From assembly GCA_949710005.1 (NCBI GenBank), contig OX453275.1, positions 7,498,481 through 7,562,480 on the forward strand: a stretch of DNA of 64,000 bases, read 5' to 3'. This document shows positions 10,421 to 22,746 of this stretch, in pieces; positions within the stretch are counted from its first letter, which is position 1; each line of letters starts with the position of its first letter. Under the pieces are notes generated by a model that had not been told where the DNA came from, did no database searches, and saw nothing but the letters and a program-made list of their open reading frames with translations. The position numbers and the translations under genes are program-made. The stretch comes from Ricordea florida (Eukaryota; Cnidaria; Anthozoa; Corallimorpharia; Ricordeidae).

Positions 10421-13400
10421 CTATAGAGAACCTTTATTTTCAATAAAAGTTATTGCAGATTCCAACCAAAGACATGACACCTTAAGTTTGCATTTAAAGT
10501 CATACAGTGTTTCACTTTGTATCATAAATGGACACTCCCCACTATTGTGGCTGTTTTTCTTGTCATGTATTGAGATCAAAAAACTTTGCAAAGCTTTGTA
10601 CCTTACCATAATGTCAAAGCCCAAAGCTTTCTCAAGTTTACGCAGACAGACAGGGCAAAGGAATAATGGTTGATTTTCTGCTTCAACAACAGACTTGCTT
10701 TCATTCATGGCACAAGCAAAGTATGAACAATGGGCCATTCCAAACAAATGACATATTTCATGGCTTGTTGCCTGAAAAAAAAAAATTGCCAAATGAAGTA
10801 TCATTTTATTGAGTATTGATTGGGATTATAGCAGTATGGCTAGATTAAAGTAGGACCATACATGTAGGGAAACAACAGCAAAGTGTTTCCCAATCAAGTC
10901 TTTAGTCAGGATTTCAGAAGTGGTCATCCAGCAATCCCCCTTAGGAGGATCTCGGGACAGGAAATTTTGAAAAATCAAAGCCTCTTGCACGCATTTTTCA
11001 GTGAGTCTGGGAAGTAATCAGATTGTTTTAAAACAGCTATTAAGTAAGTAGTTCTCCATTATAAAATAACAGAAAAGCAACCTTTGTTTGATACATGTAT
11101 GTTAAAAAGACTATCGGAACTAGTTAGCCTGTTTAGAGAATCTCAGCATAAGCAGCTAAATATTACACCTTTTAAAATAGCAACTTAAGTTCACACCTTG
11201 TTGTTGTTGTGCAACCTGGTGAAGTATTACTGTCACACACTGCAGCGCATGTGACGAGGTGCTTGGGGTGAGCGTTTGAACCAATCATCTCAAGCTCAAG
11301 CCAAGTCTCTAGCATCGTCCTTCAAATTTTTTGTTGTTGTTTTTCAAAGTAAACCCATGTTAGATAAATTAATGACAGTGAAGCAAATGTGTAATGTTGT
11401 GGTTCAATTTTATCCTTGGTTTAAATTTTATTTTCCTTTGTTTCAAACTAATTATCATACATTACCATAAAAACAAAGGGAAATAAAATTCAAACCAAGG
11501 AAAAAAATTGAACCAGAACATATATTTTCATTTATTATACACAGTTTACTTTATAACCTGGGAGATCTTATGTAGGATTCTACAACAGCAGCTCCAGAAA
11601 GGCTGTCCAAAACCCTGTCATGCCGAGAAATGGAGCTCATCCCCAAGTCAGTTTTGAGTGAGCTTAATAATTACCGGTATACTGGGTATTTTATTGCATA
11701 TTACCAGATGTGGCATTGCATATGCTTCTATTAGAAAAAAAAATCCACATGAGCCCAGCACATCATGGCACAAGCAAGGTCATGAAAAGCCCCACCCCCT
11801 TGTTTATGTCATTGTTGATTCATGAGAGAAAGCCAAACATTTTCCCATCTGACCCAACCTAACCCAGTTAATGAGCATTTTATTATATGACTGCTGCTTT
11901 TCTTGCATTTTCCCATATGCAGGGCCATAACGCCTTTCGCAGCCCTGTTCACGCCATAGCATATTGCACTCGTATGGGAATTTAAATTTTCATAATGTTT
12001 TAACAATAGAAGGGCAAGCCTGGCCACAACAAGTGATATGTTAATGGCAGATCAATGTAAGTATCTGTGCAACTGTGCACCTACCCCTCCCCTGACCCAA
12101 AAAGTTATAATAAGTTAAAAAGTTAGTGTTAATGTTGGGTTAGGGGAGGGGTAGGTGCACAGTTGACAGATACTTAACCTCCATTGATCCTTAATGGCAC
12201 TTAACAGAAATTGAACAAAAAAGTATCAATAATTGATATACTTACTCTCAGAAGCCTCCAAATGACTTTCTCATCAACCTCTGTTAAGTTGACAAAATTC
12301 TCTGCTTCATGTTTAAGCACACCCTGTTTCTCTTTTCCACAAAACATGATTTCACTATTGCCTCTTTTAGAACTAACATTATTTCCATCTTTGGAGAGAG
12401 AGGAAATTCCTGAATTACTGAAAGACTGTGGCTCAAAATGCCCAAAACTCACAGCAGCACACCCATCCAGACATGAAGATTCACCTAGAACAAAGTTCCA
12501 CTCTTCACCAGGATACAAGTCTACCCATGTCACACCCACAACGCAGAATCCATCAGCTGGTAAACAAGTTGTCAAGTACTGTAACACATCTGAAAAAGAC
12601 CAACAATGCATAGATTACTACACAAATAGGACATACACATCCCAGAATCTTCACACCATACAGTGTACAACAACCCAAGAGGAGTACCCTGGATTTAAAA
12701 TGTCAAAGATTGAGGCATATAAAGGATGATTTAAAGGTTTGAAATTACCGGTTTCTGGGTTCTGGGCGAGTGGAATCGAAAATCGTACATGGTAATCTTT
12801 GGGGGACAATTCTATTTTAACAAAGGCAGTTTGAGTTCTTCAAGTTCAATGAACTGTTTGGCTTCAAATCTATGATCTAGAGGTAGGAAAATAAGAGCTT
12901 TTGAACATTTTAGAGCAGTACTTCATTCATTGAAAGTGACTTCCTAAATGCTTTGGTTTTGCAGTGTAACCATGAGTGATTGGTTAAAAAATCTCACATC
13001 CCCTTATCAACCAACAAAATGTAACCTTTCTTTAAGTTCTGATTAGTTTGTTGGACTGTAAGTAAATGTTGTGATTGGCCAAAGTAATAATTGGTAACTT
13101 GTTTTTGATGAACTGTTAAGGCACATCTAAATGAGCAATTTTTCCTTGACAAGCTAAAATTGCTCGTGTAGATAGGGTAAAATGGACAATTTTTTCTTGT
13201 CAAGGAAAAGCTACAGTGTAGCATGCCAGCTAGGCAATACAATAATCATTTTATCAGAACTGTTCTCATATATCTATTATGGTGCTACTGAGGAAAATTT
13301 GTTTCCATATCAATACAACTATTTTTAGCAATCATTTTTGTTATTCTCATAACCTGAATGGTCGATGAAAAATGACTACTGTAATGGGAAATTGGATGCT

Positions 13401-14211
13401 GGTCACTACTGTTACGAAAAGGGTTAAAGGAACCAGTGAATGCTTTCCCAGAGTGGATCCATCAGTCCCTTTGATGTGCCATAATCTGTACAACCACAGA
13501 TAACAAATCCAAATCTGGATCCTACCAAAGGAACGCACATCCTTAGATTTTTTTCTTAACTTTTGTGGGGGAAGGGTGGGGAAATTAATTTTGTTGGCAA
13601 GATTTCCGCAAAGGTCCCTACTTCATTATGCATGCAGCAGATGAATTGTTTAGAGTAATGCACATGTAAACATTTCTTGTTACTGCAGAATGAAACAGTA
13701 TGGCTACAGCATGCATAATGAAGTAGGGACCTGTACGGAAATCATTCCAATTTGTCTCACCTGTGACAAGTAACTGCAGTTTACCAGTAACAGGATGGTA
13801 TCTCTTACCGCAAGAAACCTCGGTCACTGGAACCTCGGCCATCACAGTAACAGTCATTCCGCTAAAGAATATCCCTAGAAATGTCTTGATCAAGTCAAAC
13901 ATGGAGAATTCCAGTCCATTCACTGCTCTCCATAAAACCTCTGGAAATGGTCCTATAGGCAATACATACATCCTCCTCTGCTTTGAACGTCTTCTTCGAG
14001 TTAAGTTCAAATTTCTAAAACTCCTTTGAACTTTCCACAATGGATAAGTTTGTTTCTCACGTGGATCGGCAAACTCGCCAGCGAATGCCTCCAACATTTC
14101 ACCTCGGGGCAATACAGCTTGCTCAAACAGCCGTCGAATTCCAACACTAAAACGGTTCAGTTTTCCTAAAAGAACTTTAGAGTTGGCTTTCGCTGAGAAT
14201 GACTCGCTCAT
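10421..14211 (-). CDS. Archaemetzincin (AMZ-like zinc metalloprotease), 3 exons, ~381 aa
   Basis: I assembled three minus-strand exons: 14211-13761 (ATG start, donor ACAG/GTGAGA), 12589-12246 (acceptor TTTTTCAG, donor GTAAGT) and 10771-10421 (acceptor TTTTTCAG, stop TAG). The phases close without gaps. Exon 1 gives MYVLPIGPFPE and a segment ending LQLLVT. Exon 2 gives LPADGFCVVGVTWVDLYP and a WNFVLGESS block, as in archaemetzincins. Exon 3 carries the zinc site HEICHLFGMAH (HExxHxxGxxH), followed by the family's second zinc site of spaced cysteines ending CPVCLRKL. Exon 3 reads through a GTAAGG because the encoded RYKAL continues the family pattern. The enzyme is a predicted cytosolic metallo-aminopeptidase/protease. 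The introns hold MITEs at 11401, 12050 and 13598. Confidence 0.82.
11401..11514. mobile_element. Palindromic MITE in archaemetzincin intron 2
   Basis: GGTTCAATTTTATCCTTGG at the left is mirrored by CCAAGGAAAAAAATTGAACC at the right. An inner AAATTTTATTTTCC/GGAAATAAAATT pair and a loop of about 25 bp lie between. It is non-coding. Confidence 0.7.
12050..12189. mobile_element. Palindromic MITE with GTATCTG/CAGATAC arms
   Basis: GATCAATG followed by AAGTATCTGTGCAACTGTGC and CCTACCCCTCCCCT is mirrored by AGGGGAGGGGTAGG, GCACAGTTGACAGATACTT and CATTGATC. The arms are about 60 bp with a small AT-rich centre. It sits inside intron 2 of the archaemetzincin gene. Confidence 0.8.
13428..13545. repeat. 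Interspersed repeat, family 2, copy 2
   Basis: This segment is related to 3083-3200: GGAACCAGTGAATGC near the start, CAAATCCAAATCTGG in the middle and GGAACGCACATCCTTAG at the end. Confidence 0.6.
13598..13747. mobile_element. Palindromic MITE, family 1, copy C
   Basis: The arms are GATTTCCGCAAAGGTCCCTA and TAGGGACCTGTACGGAAATC, with GCATGCATAATGAAG inside. The right border is only about 13 nt downstream of the exon 1 splice donor of the archaemetzincin gene. Confidence 0.85.
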
Positions 14212-14368
14212 TTTATGGAGTTTGCAATCTTAACGCTACGTTTAGAGTTGGATAACTTTGACAACTGTCAAAATTATACATGTACTCTCTAACTACATGT
14301 ACTTTCCAGTGGCGCCATTATTTCAATCAACGCACTCAGAGACAGCGATCTCCTTGGTCAGCAACATC

Positions 14369-14549
14369 TGTGCCAGGCTCCCGGAACGTGGGCACGATCG
14401 AGAAGAGGAAGAGCGAGAGCGCAAAGCGATGGGAGTCTGGGAAGTCTCTTTTTCCCGGTATTTTTTCTTTCCCAGACTTCCGCCGATGATCGCTTGACCT
14501 CGCTCACCCGCTGTTTCGATCGTGCTCAAGAACCGATAGCCAGGCACAG
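14369..14549. repeat. Imperfect inverted repeat upstream of the archaemetzincin gene
   Basis: GTGCCAGGCT, CACGATCGAGAA, AGCGATGGGAGTCTGGGAAG are mirrored in order by CCCAGACTTCCGCCGATGATCGCT, TTTCGATCGTG and AGCCAGGCAC. The spacing and the single centre suggest a short palindromic transposon rather than a promoter structure. Confidence 0.55.
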
Positions 14550-14559
14550 GCTAACTTCA

Positions 14560-15960
14560 TGTATTCCATCTGGTTATAACATTTCTTTGGGAAAGCGCGG
14601 GCTATGATTGGCTAATACGCGCGATCCTTTTGCCCATGAGTCACATGCTGACGTCACATTGTGAAGTTGTGAGGTGTCATGTTATAAAAGAAATGTTAAA
14701 CGCAGCAGCTGTGCAACCATCCAGTTATTTACGCACTTGGGAGGTTTGAAAGCACTCAAGAAGCTAGAGATGCTCTCGGCTGCGTCTTACGCTTCTTTCG
14801 TGCTTAGGGACTGTTCGTTATTTATGGCTAAGAGGGTAAGAGGGGGAGGGGGGTCGGTAATTTTTTAACCAACTTAGGCAGAAATGTACCCCTTCCCGAA
14901 AGTGCGTATTTCCAGAAATTACCCCCCAGTTTATGCCACTGGCCCAAAACAAAGCTCAATTTAATATATTTGTAAAACGGCAACAAAAGGGTTGAAAAAA
15001 CAACGGATTCTAAAAGTTTGGTTTATGTTCGGTGTAAAACGAAGTGAAGATTTTCTTTGTTTTAGGCCATTGTTGTCGTGTCTGCATTGTTGGGATTTTC
15101 TTTGTAATCTTTTGTTAAGTCACTGGTGTGTTTTACACCGAACCAGGCTCCTGGTAGCAACCATCATGCAAGAGCAAAACCTTGAGGTAGTCGAGACAGT
15201 AGAGGAAGCAGTTGTTTTATATTTAACCTTACTTGAGAGCATTACTGCGCTGCGCTAACTACACTTGAAGTTTCGGTCTAGTTACTATATTCTTGCTTTG
15301 AGATAAACAGGACAAAGGCAAGAGAGGTACACGTAGGAACTTCTTTTTCTCAGTTTAGAATACTTCTTTCTGTAAGAATGTGACGTTATGAGCTACCCAT
15401 TAGTGTATGAATTAGAAGTTATCCTGAACGCTTGCAAATTGCCGTGGTCGGACCGTCATTCAGTTCGATCATTTTACATTTTCTTCGCCTGGTTAGTGTT
15501 CTTTAAACAAGGACAAATAAATTTGAGCTCAATCTCCATCTCTCCATCTTGTAAAATGACATAACCTGTACTTCTGTACAGAATTCAAATATCAAAAAAT
15601 TAAATTAATATCAAGCTAAATACTAAAGTGATTTAGACTAAGCTGTTACATTAAATAAACTCTTCTTAAATTCAGGAAGAGAATCCTTACGTCTTAATTC
15701 TAAAGATACCTTATTCCAAAGTTTGCAAGCTCTAACTAAGAAGGACTTTCCACCTTCTGTCTCACGTATATACTTAGGTCAAACTAATATCTTAGACTAG
15801 TATTTCAGTCTACTGAGAATGGACTTGATTATTAACAGTAAAGTGTCTGATTAAATAATTGCGTGCCCCCAAAAAGTCGAAGTCGTGCCAAAAAAATTAA
15901 AGTGGTACCAGGCAATTAAGGTGAATTTAGAAGTAGTTTCATAAAAACACCAGTCAGAGC
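14560..15960. other. Stretch with no supported gene
   Basis: The open frames here are short and carry no recognisable domain. A segment at 15025-15145 is bounded by GGTGTAAAACG and GTTTTACACCG-type complementary words and may be another decayed MITE. I assign nothing else. Confidence 0.4.
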
Positions 15961-15972
15961 TTAGCTTAGAGC

Positions 15973-16300
15973 TTATTCCTTTAGGCTCCTCGTGGAGCAA
16001 AGGGCGTCAACAATGCTTCGCCACCGAACTCTATTTGCTGCCGCCTTCTCTGCTGCATTCCAGCTGATGTGAGCTTTCTTTAACTTCTCCTCAGTTGATC
16101 TTCTCCAGGTCTTAGAAGGTCTTCCCACCCTTCTTTTACCCTGCGGATTCCACTTTAAGGCCTGCTTGGTGGTATCAGCGCCTGGTTTTCCTAGTGTGTG
16201 GCCTATCCAAACCCATTTCCTTCTTGCTATCTCAGTTGGTATGTGCTCTTTTCCTGTCCTGCTCCAAAGTTCTTTGTTACCTGATCTTTTCCGGCCAAAG
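15973..16300 (-). pseudogene. C-terminal fragment of a LINE polymerase ORF
   Basis: The minus-strand translation contains WIGHTLGKP, then ALKWNPQGKRRVGRPSKTWR and NRVRWRSIVDALC. This is the C-terminal tail motif seen after the reverse transcriptase in many animal non-LTR retrotransposons. No reverse-transcriptase core lies upstream in frame, so this is a 5'-truncated remnant. Confidence 0.75.
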
Positions 16301-16984
16301 AATCTTGAGGATCTTTCTAAGGCACTTGTTGACAAAAAAAAAACAACAACAACAGTCTTGAAAGGGACATTTGACGAGGAAAACTGAGTGGCCCTAACTG
16401 GGTTCCGTAGGTATAGATTGGTCTTTGCGAGCACTGTTTTATTTCGCGAGCTCGAGCAATGACCGAGTTTGTGTTGCGAGCAGCGAGCACTTTATAAAAA
16501 TTCAACTGGCGTATATGTTTAACTTATGTTATTGTCGTGTGCTTTCAACTAAACACTTGACAGCCAGATCGAAAGAGGTTCAGCACGATGTAGTAAAGCA
16601 TTATTTCTGTACCAAAACATCGACGAAGAACGATTTACGAAATTTCGAGCAATCGAGCAAATTTCCAGAAGAGTTCGAGCATGCGAGCAATTGCAAAACT
16701 GATCTTACGAGCACGAGCAAGCGACCACTCGCCTGAAATTTGCCAAAAAAATCGAGCAACGGCCAAATTTTGCGTGGCACTTGAAAATTAAAAGGGACCA
16801 TTCGGTACCCCTAAATAAGGACCTAGGAGGCACGGAACGCCTGCAACATAATGTAACCCCGGAGGTCTAGAAACGAGAGAAAAAGCACGAGGTAAAAAGT
16901 CGGTGTGTTTTTCGTGAATGATGGATTTTGTAAACCGATGAGTTGAAATTTAAGAGTTTGAGAGCTCAACGACTTCAAGGGTAT

Positions 16985-17385
16985 TGAAATTAAATGATCT
17001 TAAAACCAGACTCTCCAAACAAGCATATGAGCCAGTGTAGGCGTTCAATATTGAGAATTAGTACAGAGATCATTGGATTGAAATCCCTTAATGTGTCTGA
17101 AAGGGTCAGGTGTATAAGGGTCTTTAACATGATGAAACTAAAAGACATTAATAGGCAAGCCAGTCTCCCGGCAAGCTAGCGTTTTTAAAGTCTATGATAT
17201 TCTTTTGGAGAGTTGCTGTATAAAATGCATAGAATCTTTGTATTTGTGGTTAACCCGTCCCCATTACTCTTTTCTCTTCACTTTATATTTACTTCTCCGT
17301 TTCAGCAATTTATATTAAGAATGGACATGTCAAAGGAAACAAATCTTACTATCTGGGGAACATTTTCCTTCTCTGTTGACCCTTA
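16985..17385. repeat. Tandem-array flank segment, copy 1
   Basis: The block with TTGAGAATTAGTACAGAGATCAT, then CAGTCTCCCGG and TACTCTTTTCTCTTCACTTTA, is repeated with many substitutions at 18595-18970. The pair marks a duplication unit about 1.6 kb long at this end of the coiled-coil gene array. Confidence 0.65.
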
Positions 17386-17817
17386 GCGTCAGCTGTAGCT
17401 ACATCTACATCTATTAAGTTGGTAAAATCTGTTACAGTCATCACACCAACTATTAAAAGAAACAATCAAAAAATATATACAATGCTCGGATAAAAAATAG
17501 GGTATCAATAGGGTATCAATTTTCGTTTGCTCCATCCATAGATAGGGTCAGGGTTTAAGATCCTTCGCGGCACACACCTATCCGAGATTTATGAGAGTAC
17601 CCCCCCTCCGGGATCTAAGTAACAAATTACTCTTAACTGAAAGAATTGCAGCCTTTTCCTGTGAAAGGGAAAAATACGTAGAGATGCTCAATTTTCGGGT
17701 TTGTTCATAAAACATCTGCCATCATGCCAAAAATTTCAAAAATGTTTTCAGCCTAAAATTTCATGTTTTGTAATCTCTCCATGAAATGAGATATTTCGAG
17801 AAACGTTTTCGGGAAGT

Positions 17818-17965
17818 CACACAGGATTTAATTCCAAGAAACGAGAAGCGTCTCAATAGATGACATAACAGCTGGGCCGGTAATTGAAATGCATTTCAAT
17901 TACCGGCCCAGCTGTTATGTCATCAATTGAGACGCTTCTCGTTTCTTGGAATTAAATCCTGTGTG
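17818..17965. repeat. 148-bp near-perfect palindrome
   Basis: The left arm begins CACACAGGATTTAATTCC, passes through AGCTGGGCCGGTAATTG and reaches a centre AAATGCATTT at 17891/17892. The right arm is its complement with one visible mismatch (AATAGA against AATTGA). Single-arm relatives occur at about 21170 and 30570, so one copy seems to have been duplicated head to head. Confidence 0.9.
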
Positions 17966-18594
17966 ATTCAGTTGAATCAAGAGAAAGTGAAGGACTCTTG
18001 GTTGAATACAATGTAGTTTAGCGAAAGTTTCCATCTTGTGGATTCATAATTTTAATTCGCTGAACTGATAGCAAAAAAGAGAATTCTGTACATAAAGAAG
18101 ACCGTTACTGCTAATCCATTTGTTCACATTGTTTTCTTATACTTCGGTTTTGCCGAGAATCTGCGAAAGGTTCCGACGGCAATTGATTTTAATATGCAAT
18201 GATACAGTTACGACACAAAGTCAACATTACGCGTTTTTTTGGAATATTTTCGGGAAATTTGAATTTAACTTTTTGTTATTAATGTGTTAAGGACGAATTC
18301 GTATTGATTTGTGAGTCAGGAGTAAGAAATTGTTCTCGATCGATGCGTGAGATCGATGTGTTAAGTCCGCAGGCAAGAAACTCATGCATAATGCATGAGA
18401 GTTGGCAGGTATATATGAAAATAATCATTAATCCCAAGACTTTAAACAAAATGGAACGCCACCTTACAAACTTAGAAACGTCAGCTTTGCTATCAAAACT
18501 TTCACGGGGGTAACTGTTCCTTTCCTGCCATATTTGTAGACGATATTACAGCTAATTAGTTCCCCCTCCTTCACTTGGGAGGACATTTTCATCT

Positions 18595-18970
18595 TAATTC
18601 TCCAAAGGAGCATATATGTCAGTGTATGGCATTCACTACTGAGAATTAGTACAGAGATCATGAGATTGAAATCGCTTAATGTGTCCGCAAGGATTAAGTC
18701 TATAAGGTTCTTGAACATGATGAAACTGAAAAAAAATTACCACGTAAACCAGTCTCCCGGTAGGATAGCGTTTGTGAAGTCTATGATTGTCTTTTGGAGG
18801 GTTGCTACATAAAATGCATAAGATCTATTTATTTGTGCTTAATTTGTCTTCATTACTCTTTTCTCTTCACTTTACCTCTTTGTTTCACCAACTTCTATTG
18901 AGAATGGTCATTTTGAAGAAAATAAATTTTATCATCTGTGAATAATTTTCCTTCTCTGCTGACCTTTACC
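18595..18970. repeat. Tandem-array flank segment, copy 2
   Basis: This is the diverged counterpart of 16985-17385, sharing GAGAATTAGTACAGAGATCAT, CATGATGAAACT, CCAGTCTCCCGG and TACTCTTTTCTCTTCACTTTA. It leads into the broken coiled-coil gene copy at 19.1-20.3 kb. Confidence 0.65.
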
Positions 18971-19469
18971 TTTGTTAGAAAGTAGCGTGGTCTGCAAAAC
19001 AAATTAAGCTCTAGCTTTATTCAAATCACCAATAATTTTGATTGGAGCTGCACCTGCTTTCAGTTCAGCAGATAAATTACACTACAGTGAAAACAAATCT
19101 TGTCTTCTTTCGTCTTTCATCTGGAGGCGATCGGGGTAACCCAGAAAACCCTGAGTTTTGCTTAAACTCGGAACACAACACACTCATGCTCAATCTTGGC
19201 TTTTTTTAGGTCTGTATACATGAGCAAATGGATAAAAGTAGAGGATTACTTTGAACAAATTGCAGGCCTTTTCTTTGAAAGGGAAGAACAACTGTAGATG
19301 CTCAATTTTCCAAGAAATAGGCTGATTCACTTGATTCCGTCTTTGCTCATAAAACACCTGCAATCATGCGATTTTTCTGTCAGCTACCGCTGAGGGTATT
19401 TCCAAGAATATATCCAACTCCATTTCCAAGGGTATTGCCACTCTGGCGAAATCGAGGCCCTGAAGAAAC

Positions 19470-20290
19470 AAACTGAAGAGAGCAGGACGAGATAACGAAG
19501 TTACTTAAAGCCACTAAAGATCTCAAGGAACAGAGCAAAGAGTTGAAGGTAGCACTGAATTCGAAGGATGAAGAAATCGAAACTTTAACGACAAGGATCA
19601 ACAAACTTAAAGCGGAGAAGAAGTATTTGGAAGAAAAGCTTGGATCTGTTCAAGTCCGACTCGATCTCGTGAAGAAAGAAGTGAAGGAGTTAAACGAAAA
19701 AGGGAAAGCCCAGGAGAAAAGGAATTTGAAGCTCAAAGAAGAGAGGACGTGCGACGAAAACAAACATATGAAGAAGGAACTGGCTAAAGTGAAGAAAACA
19801 CAGCAGTTAAAGGTGGGTGGTACATATAGAGCTGGAGTGCAATCCCTGGTTGCCCCAGTGGAAACAACACCCAAAACTGAACAGGAAGCAATGTTACAAA
19901 TAGCGGAACTGTTTTTCGCAACTACAAGCTAAGATGTACAAAAGAGCCTTCTCCCACAAAAACTTAACTCAAGTACGCAAGTTACACGGTTAAGATCATT
20001 CGTGGCCAAATTGATAACTACGTAAAAAGACAAAATCCCCGAAAGACAAGAAGGTAGCTGAGAGAAGATGAAAGGAGCTTAAAGAGATGTTAAAATGGAA
20101 TGAAGAAACGCACGAAGAAGCAATAAAGTTACTCAAGAAAAGCAGAAATGATTTTGCTCATCCCTCAATAACCAGACAGTCTCTTGAGGCATCAGTCACA
20201 GTCATGAATGAAGGTAACAATCTCGATGAGTATTCAGAGACTCTCACTGAGCTGATAGCTATGTGGGTAAAATTGTCTGCCGGCGATTAG
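19470..20290 (+). pseudogene. Broken copy of the coiled-coil / R-x4-H gene
   Basis: Plus-strand fragments match the intact gene at 31414: a Glu/Lys-rich coiled coil (19543-19932, with LKAEKKYLEEKLG and ERTCDENKHMKKEL) and a C-terminal piece (20087-20290, with KKSRNDFAHPS). They are separated by frame breaks near 19930-20085, and the N-terminal part at 19470-19540 is also shifted. The R-N-x-x-A-H-P motif persists. Upstream DNA (19.1-19.4 kb) parallels that of the copy at 23.2 kb. Confidence 0.75.
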
Positions 20291-21326
20291 TAATGGATAA
20301 CCTCACTTTCATTCCTGTTTAGTTCCTGAGAATATTCAATTTTTCTTTTCAAGAATAGATATTAGAGAGATCAAGAATATTTGAAAAAGAATATCAATAA
20401 CTTTTGATCAGTTACATTCAAGCGATGCAGCATTAGTACAGGCTCAAATCTGTCGTAACTGTGTAACTGTCCGTTCTTTTGTTGCAATTGGCCGGAACGT
20501 GTAAAATTCGTGCTGGACATTATAAGTTACGAGACCAACCTATAGACTTAGTTCCCATAGACGGAACTCTCAGAGAGACCCTTAAGAGCTACTGCGATTT
20601 ACTTAGATGGATGTTTATATTGCCAGTGTCTGCGATTTTACCTAATTCATCACTTTAAGTTAAATTTGTAGAGTGATATGTAATACAGTGATGCATATAT
20701 TGAATAGACTTGTAAAACCCTTAATTTAATGTTTGGTTATTTCAATAAGATCAATGAATTCAGTCCAATTCAGGTGGGATTACAACGGTTCGAATGTTCG
20801 AGGAAGGATTTCACTGAGGAAAATGAAATTAACTCGGCTCTCCTCACTTCACACAACGCTTAGCAAATCCCTAAAATGAATGTGTTAAGTTCAGTATTAT
20901 ACTGTTGTTATTATGTGCAAACCTTTCATATATTCAGCAACAATAAACGAAAGTGCTTACAGCTTAATTTTCGCCTTATTTCGCGTCAGCTCGATCAGTA
21001 GAATTTAAAAACTTCTTATATATCAATCAGTCCAGCAATGCAAGGCTATTGTTCGTACCTGGGAATTAAAGCAGTACACATTTCTCGTTGGATTTCATGC
21101 CTATTTTACACTAAACATTTCACAGTTGGCAATTTCCCTATGAAATGAAACGTTTTTCGAAATATTCCGGGAAGTCACGCAGGATCCAGTTCCCAGAAAA
21201 CAAGATGCATCCCAGCAGATGACATAACTGTTGGAAGTGGAAATGATCTTCATGACAATGCCGTTTAGGGAAAGTTTTCATTATATAATTTTATTTACAG
21301 AATCACCTTCATGCAGAATCGAAAGG

Positions 21327-22746
21327 AGATCATATTGACTGTCACTTTGTAAACAAAGGACTGTCCAGCGAAAACCAATGGGGTTTCAAACCAAATAGAT
21401 CTACAGAACTTCTAATGCTGCATCTGACCGAAGTGTGGAGACAAGAGCTGGATAGAAATAGAATTATGGGTGTTCTGTTTATCGACTTTAAAAAGGCATT
21501 TGATTCCATTTGTCATAAAACAATGGCTCTTAAACTCCAAGCCTGTGGAATTTCATGAAATGTGTATAATTTGATTGTTGATTATTTATCTGGGAGAAAG
21601 CAGTTTGTTGAGATTGAGGGTGAAAGATCTAGTGAAGCGGAAGTCAAATTCGGTGTACCTAAGGCTCAGTACTTGGGCCTAGCCTTTTTAGTATTTATGT
21701 CAACGATCTTCCACAGGTGCCTAGCTGTGGAAGGATGGAAATGTTTGCTGACGACACAGCTTTATATTGCATTGGCGATTCCATTGACGAAGTCTGTTCC
21801 AAGATCCAAACTTCATTAACTGAAATAGCGAAGTGGTGTAATAGGAACGTTGTGACTATTCATCCTGATAAAACCGAGATTATGCTTCTTATCCGTAAAA
21901 ATTTCATTGGTCCTCTAAGACCAATTAAGCTGGGTGATCACGTAATTAGTTTTGTTAATAAGTCGCACTGTCGTGGGTTCACGATTGATAATAATAATAA
22001 CATCTATGTATACTAGGAAGGTGAAGCTATTACGTAGGTTTAAAAGCCTTCCTTCCCAAATATTAGAACCAATTTATTTTAAGGGTATTCTTCCGAGTGT
22101 GACCTATGGAATAAGTGTATGGGGAAATTGTAGTGACGCAAAACTAGACGATCTAGAGAAAATTCATCTTAGAGCGGCCAAACTCGTTTTCAAACAACAG
22201 ATACCACCCTCTTGGAAATCATTAAGTTATTTTTACAAGAAGAGGCTCCTCTGTCTGACACATAAGGCTTACTACGGGCTTTGCCCTGAACAAGTTGCAA
22301 CAATCATTAAGAAAAGTCCTAATTTACGCAATATGAGAGACAACTTTAAACTTACTCTGGACAGACCGAACTCTAATGTTGGAAAACTGTCGTTCAAACA
22401 TAGATCTGCAATGGCTTGGAATTCTTTACCGCAATCAGTTAAATCCATAGAACACCACCATGGATTTAAAAACAAACTTCGTTATCTTTCTACAGTTATT
22501 GATAAAATTTCTTTCAACCAATCGGCAATAATTTACACTAAAGATTTAACAAATTATAAATATTTTTAGGAATTCTAATTTAACTTGTAATCATATTTTA
22601 GAATTTTATACGGTTTGTAATTATTAGGTTTAGGTTTCTTATTTTTTATTTTGTAACTCTTAATTAACCGCAGGTCCACATCAGCTTATGCTGCCTATAT
22701 ACCGACCTGCGTAAACAAATAAATAATGTATTTATGTATGTATGTA
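21327..22746 (+). mobile_element. 5'-truncated non-LTR retrotransposon (1.42 kb)
   Basis: Plus-strand reverse-transcriptase fragments are spread over several frames: FIDFKKAFDSI near 21480, MFADDTALYC near 21740, and the C-terminal region at 21952-22569 (LEKIHLRAAKLVF, AWNSLPQSVK). The 3' end has AATAAATAATG followed by a TATG repeat. The insertion borders are clear because the uninterrupted site exists at about 30720 (CGAAAGG joined to GGTTGTAAAG). The frames are broken, so the element is dead. The exact clade is uncertain. Confidence 0.8.

Noticed and set aside
10601..10607. GTAAGG as a splice donor ending archaemetzincin exon 3
   Set aside because: Reading through gives RYKAL, which continues the family pattern after the cysteine site, and an in-frame stop follows at 10421.
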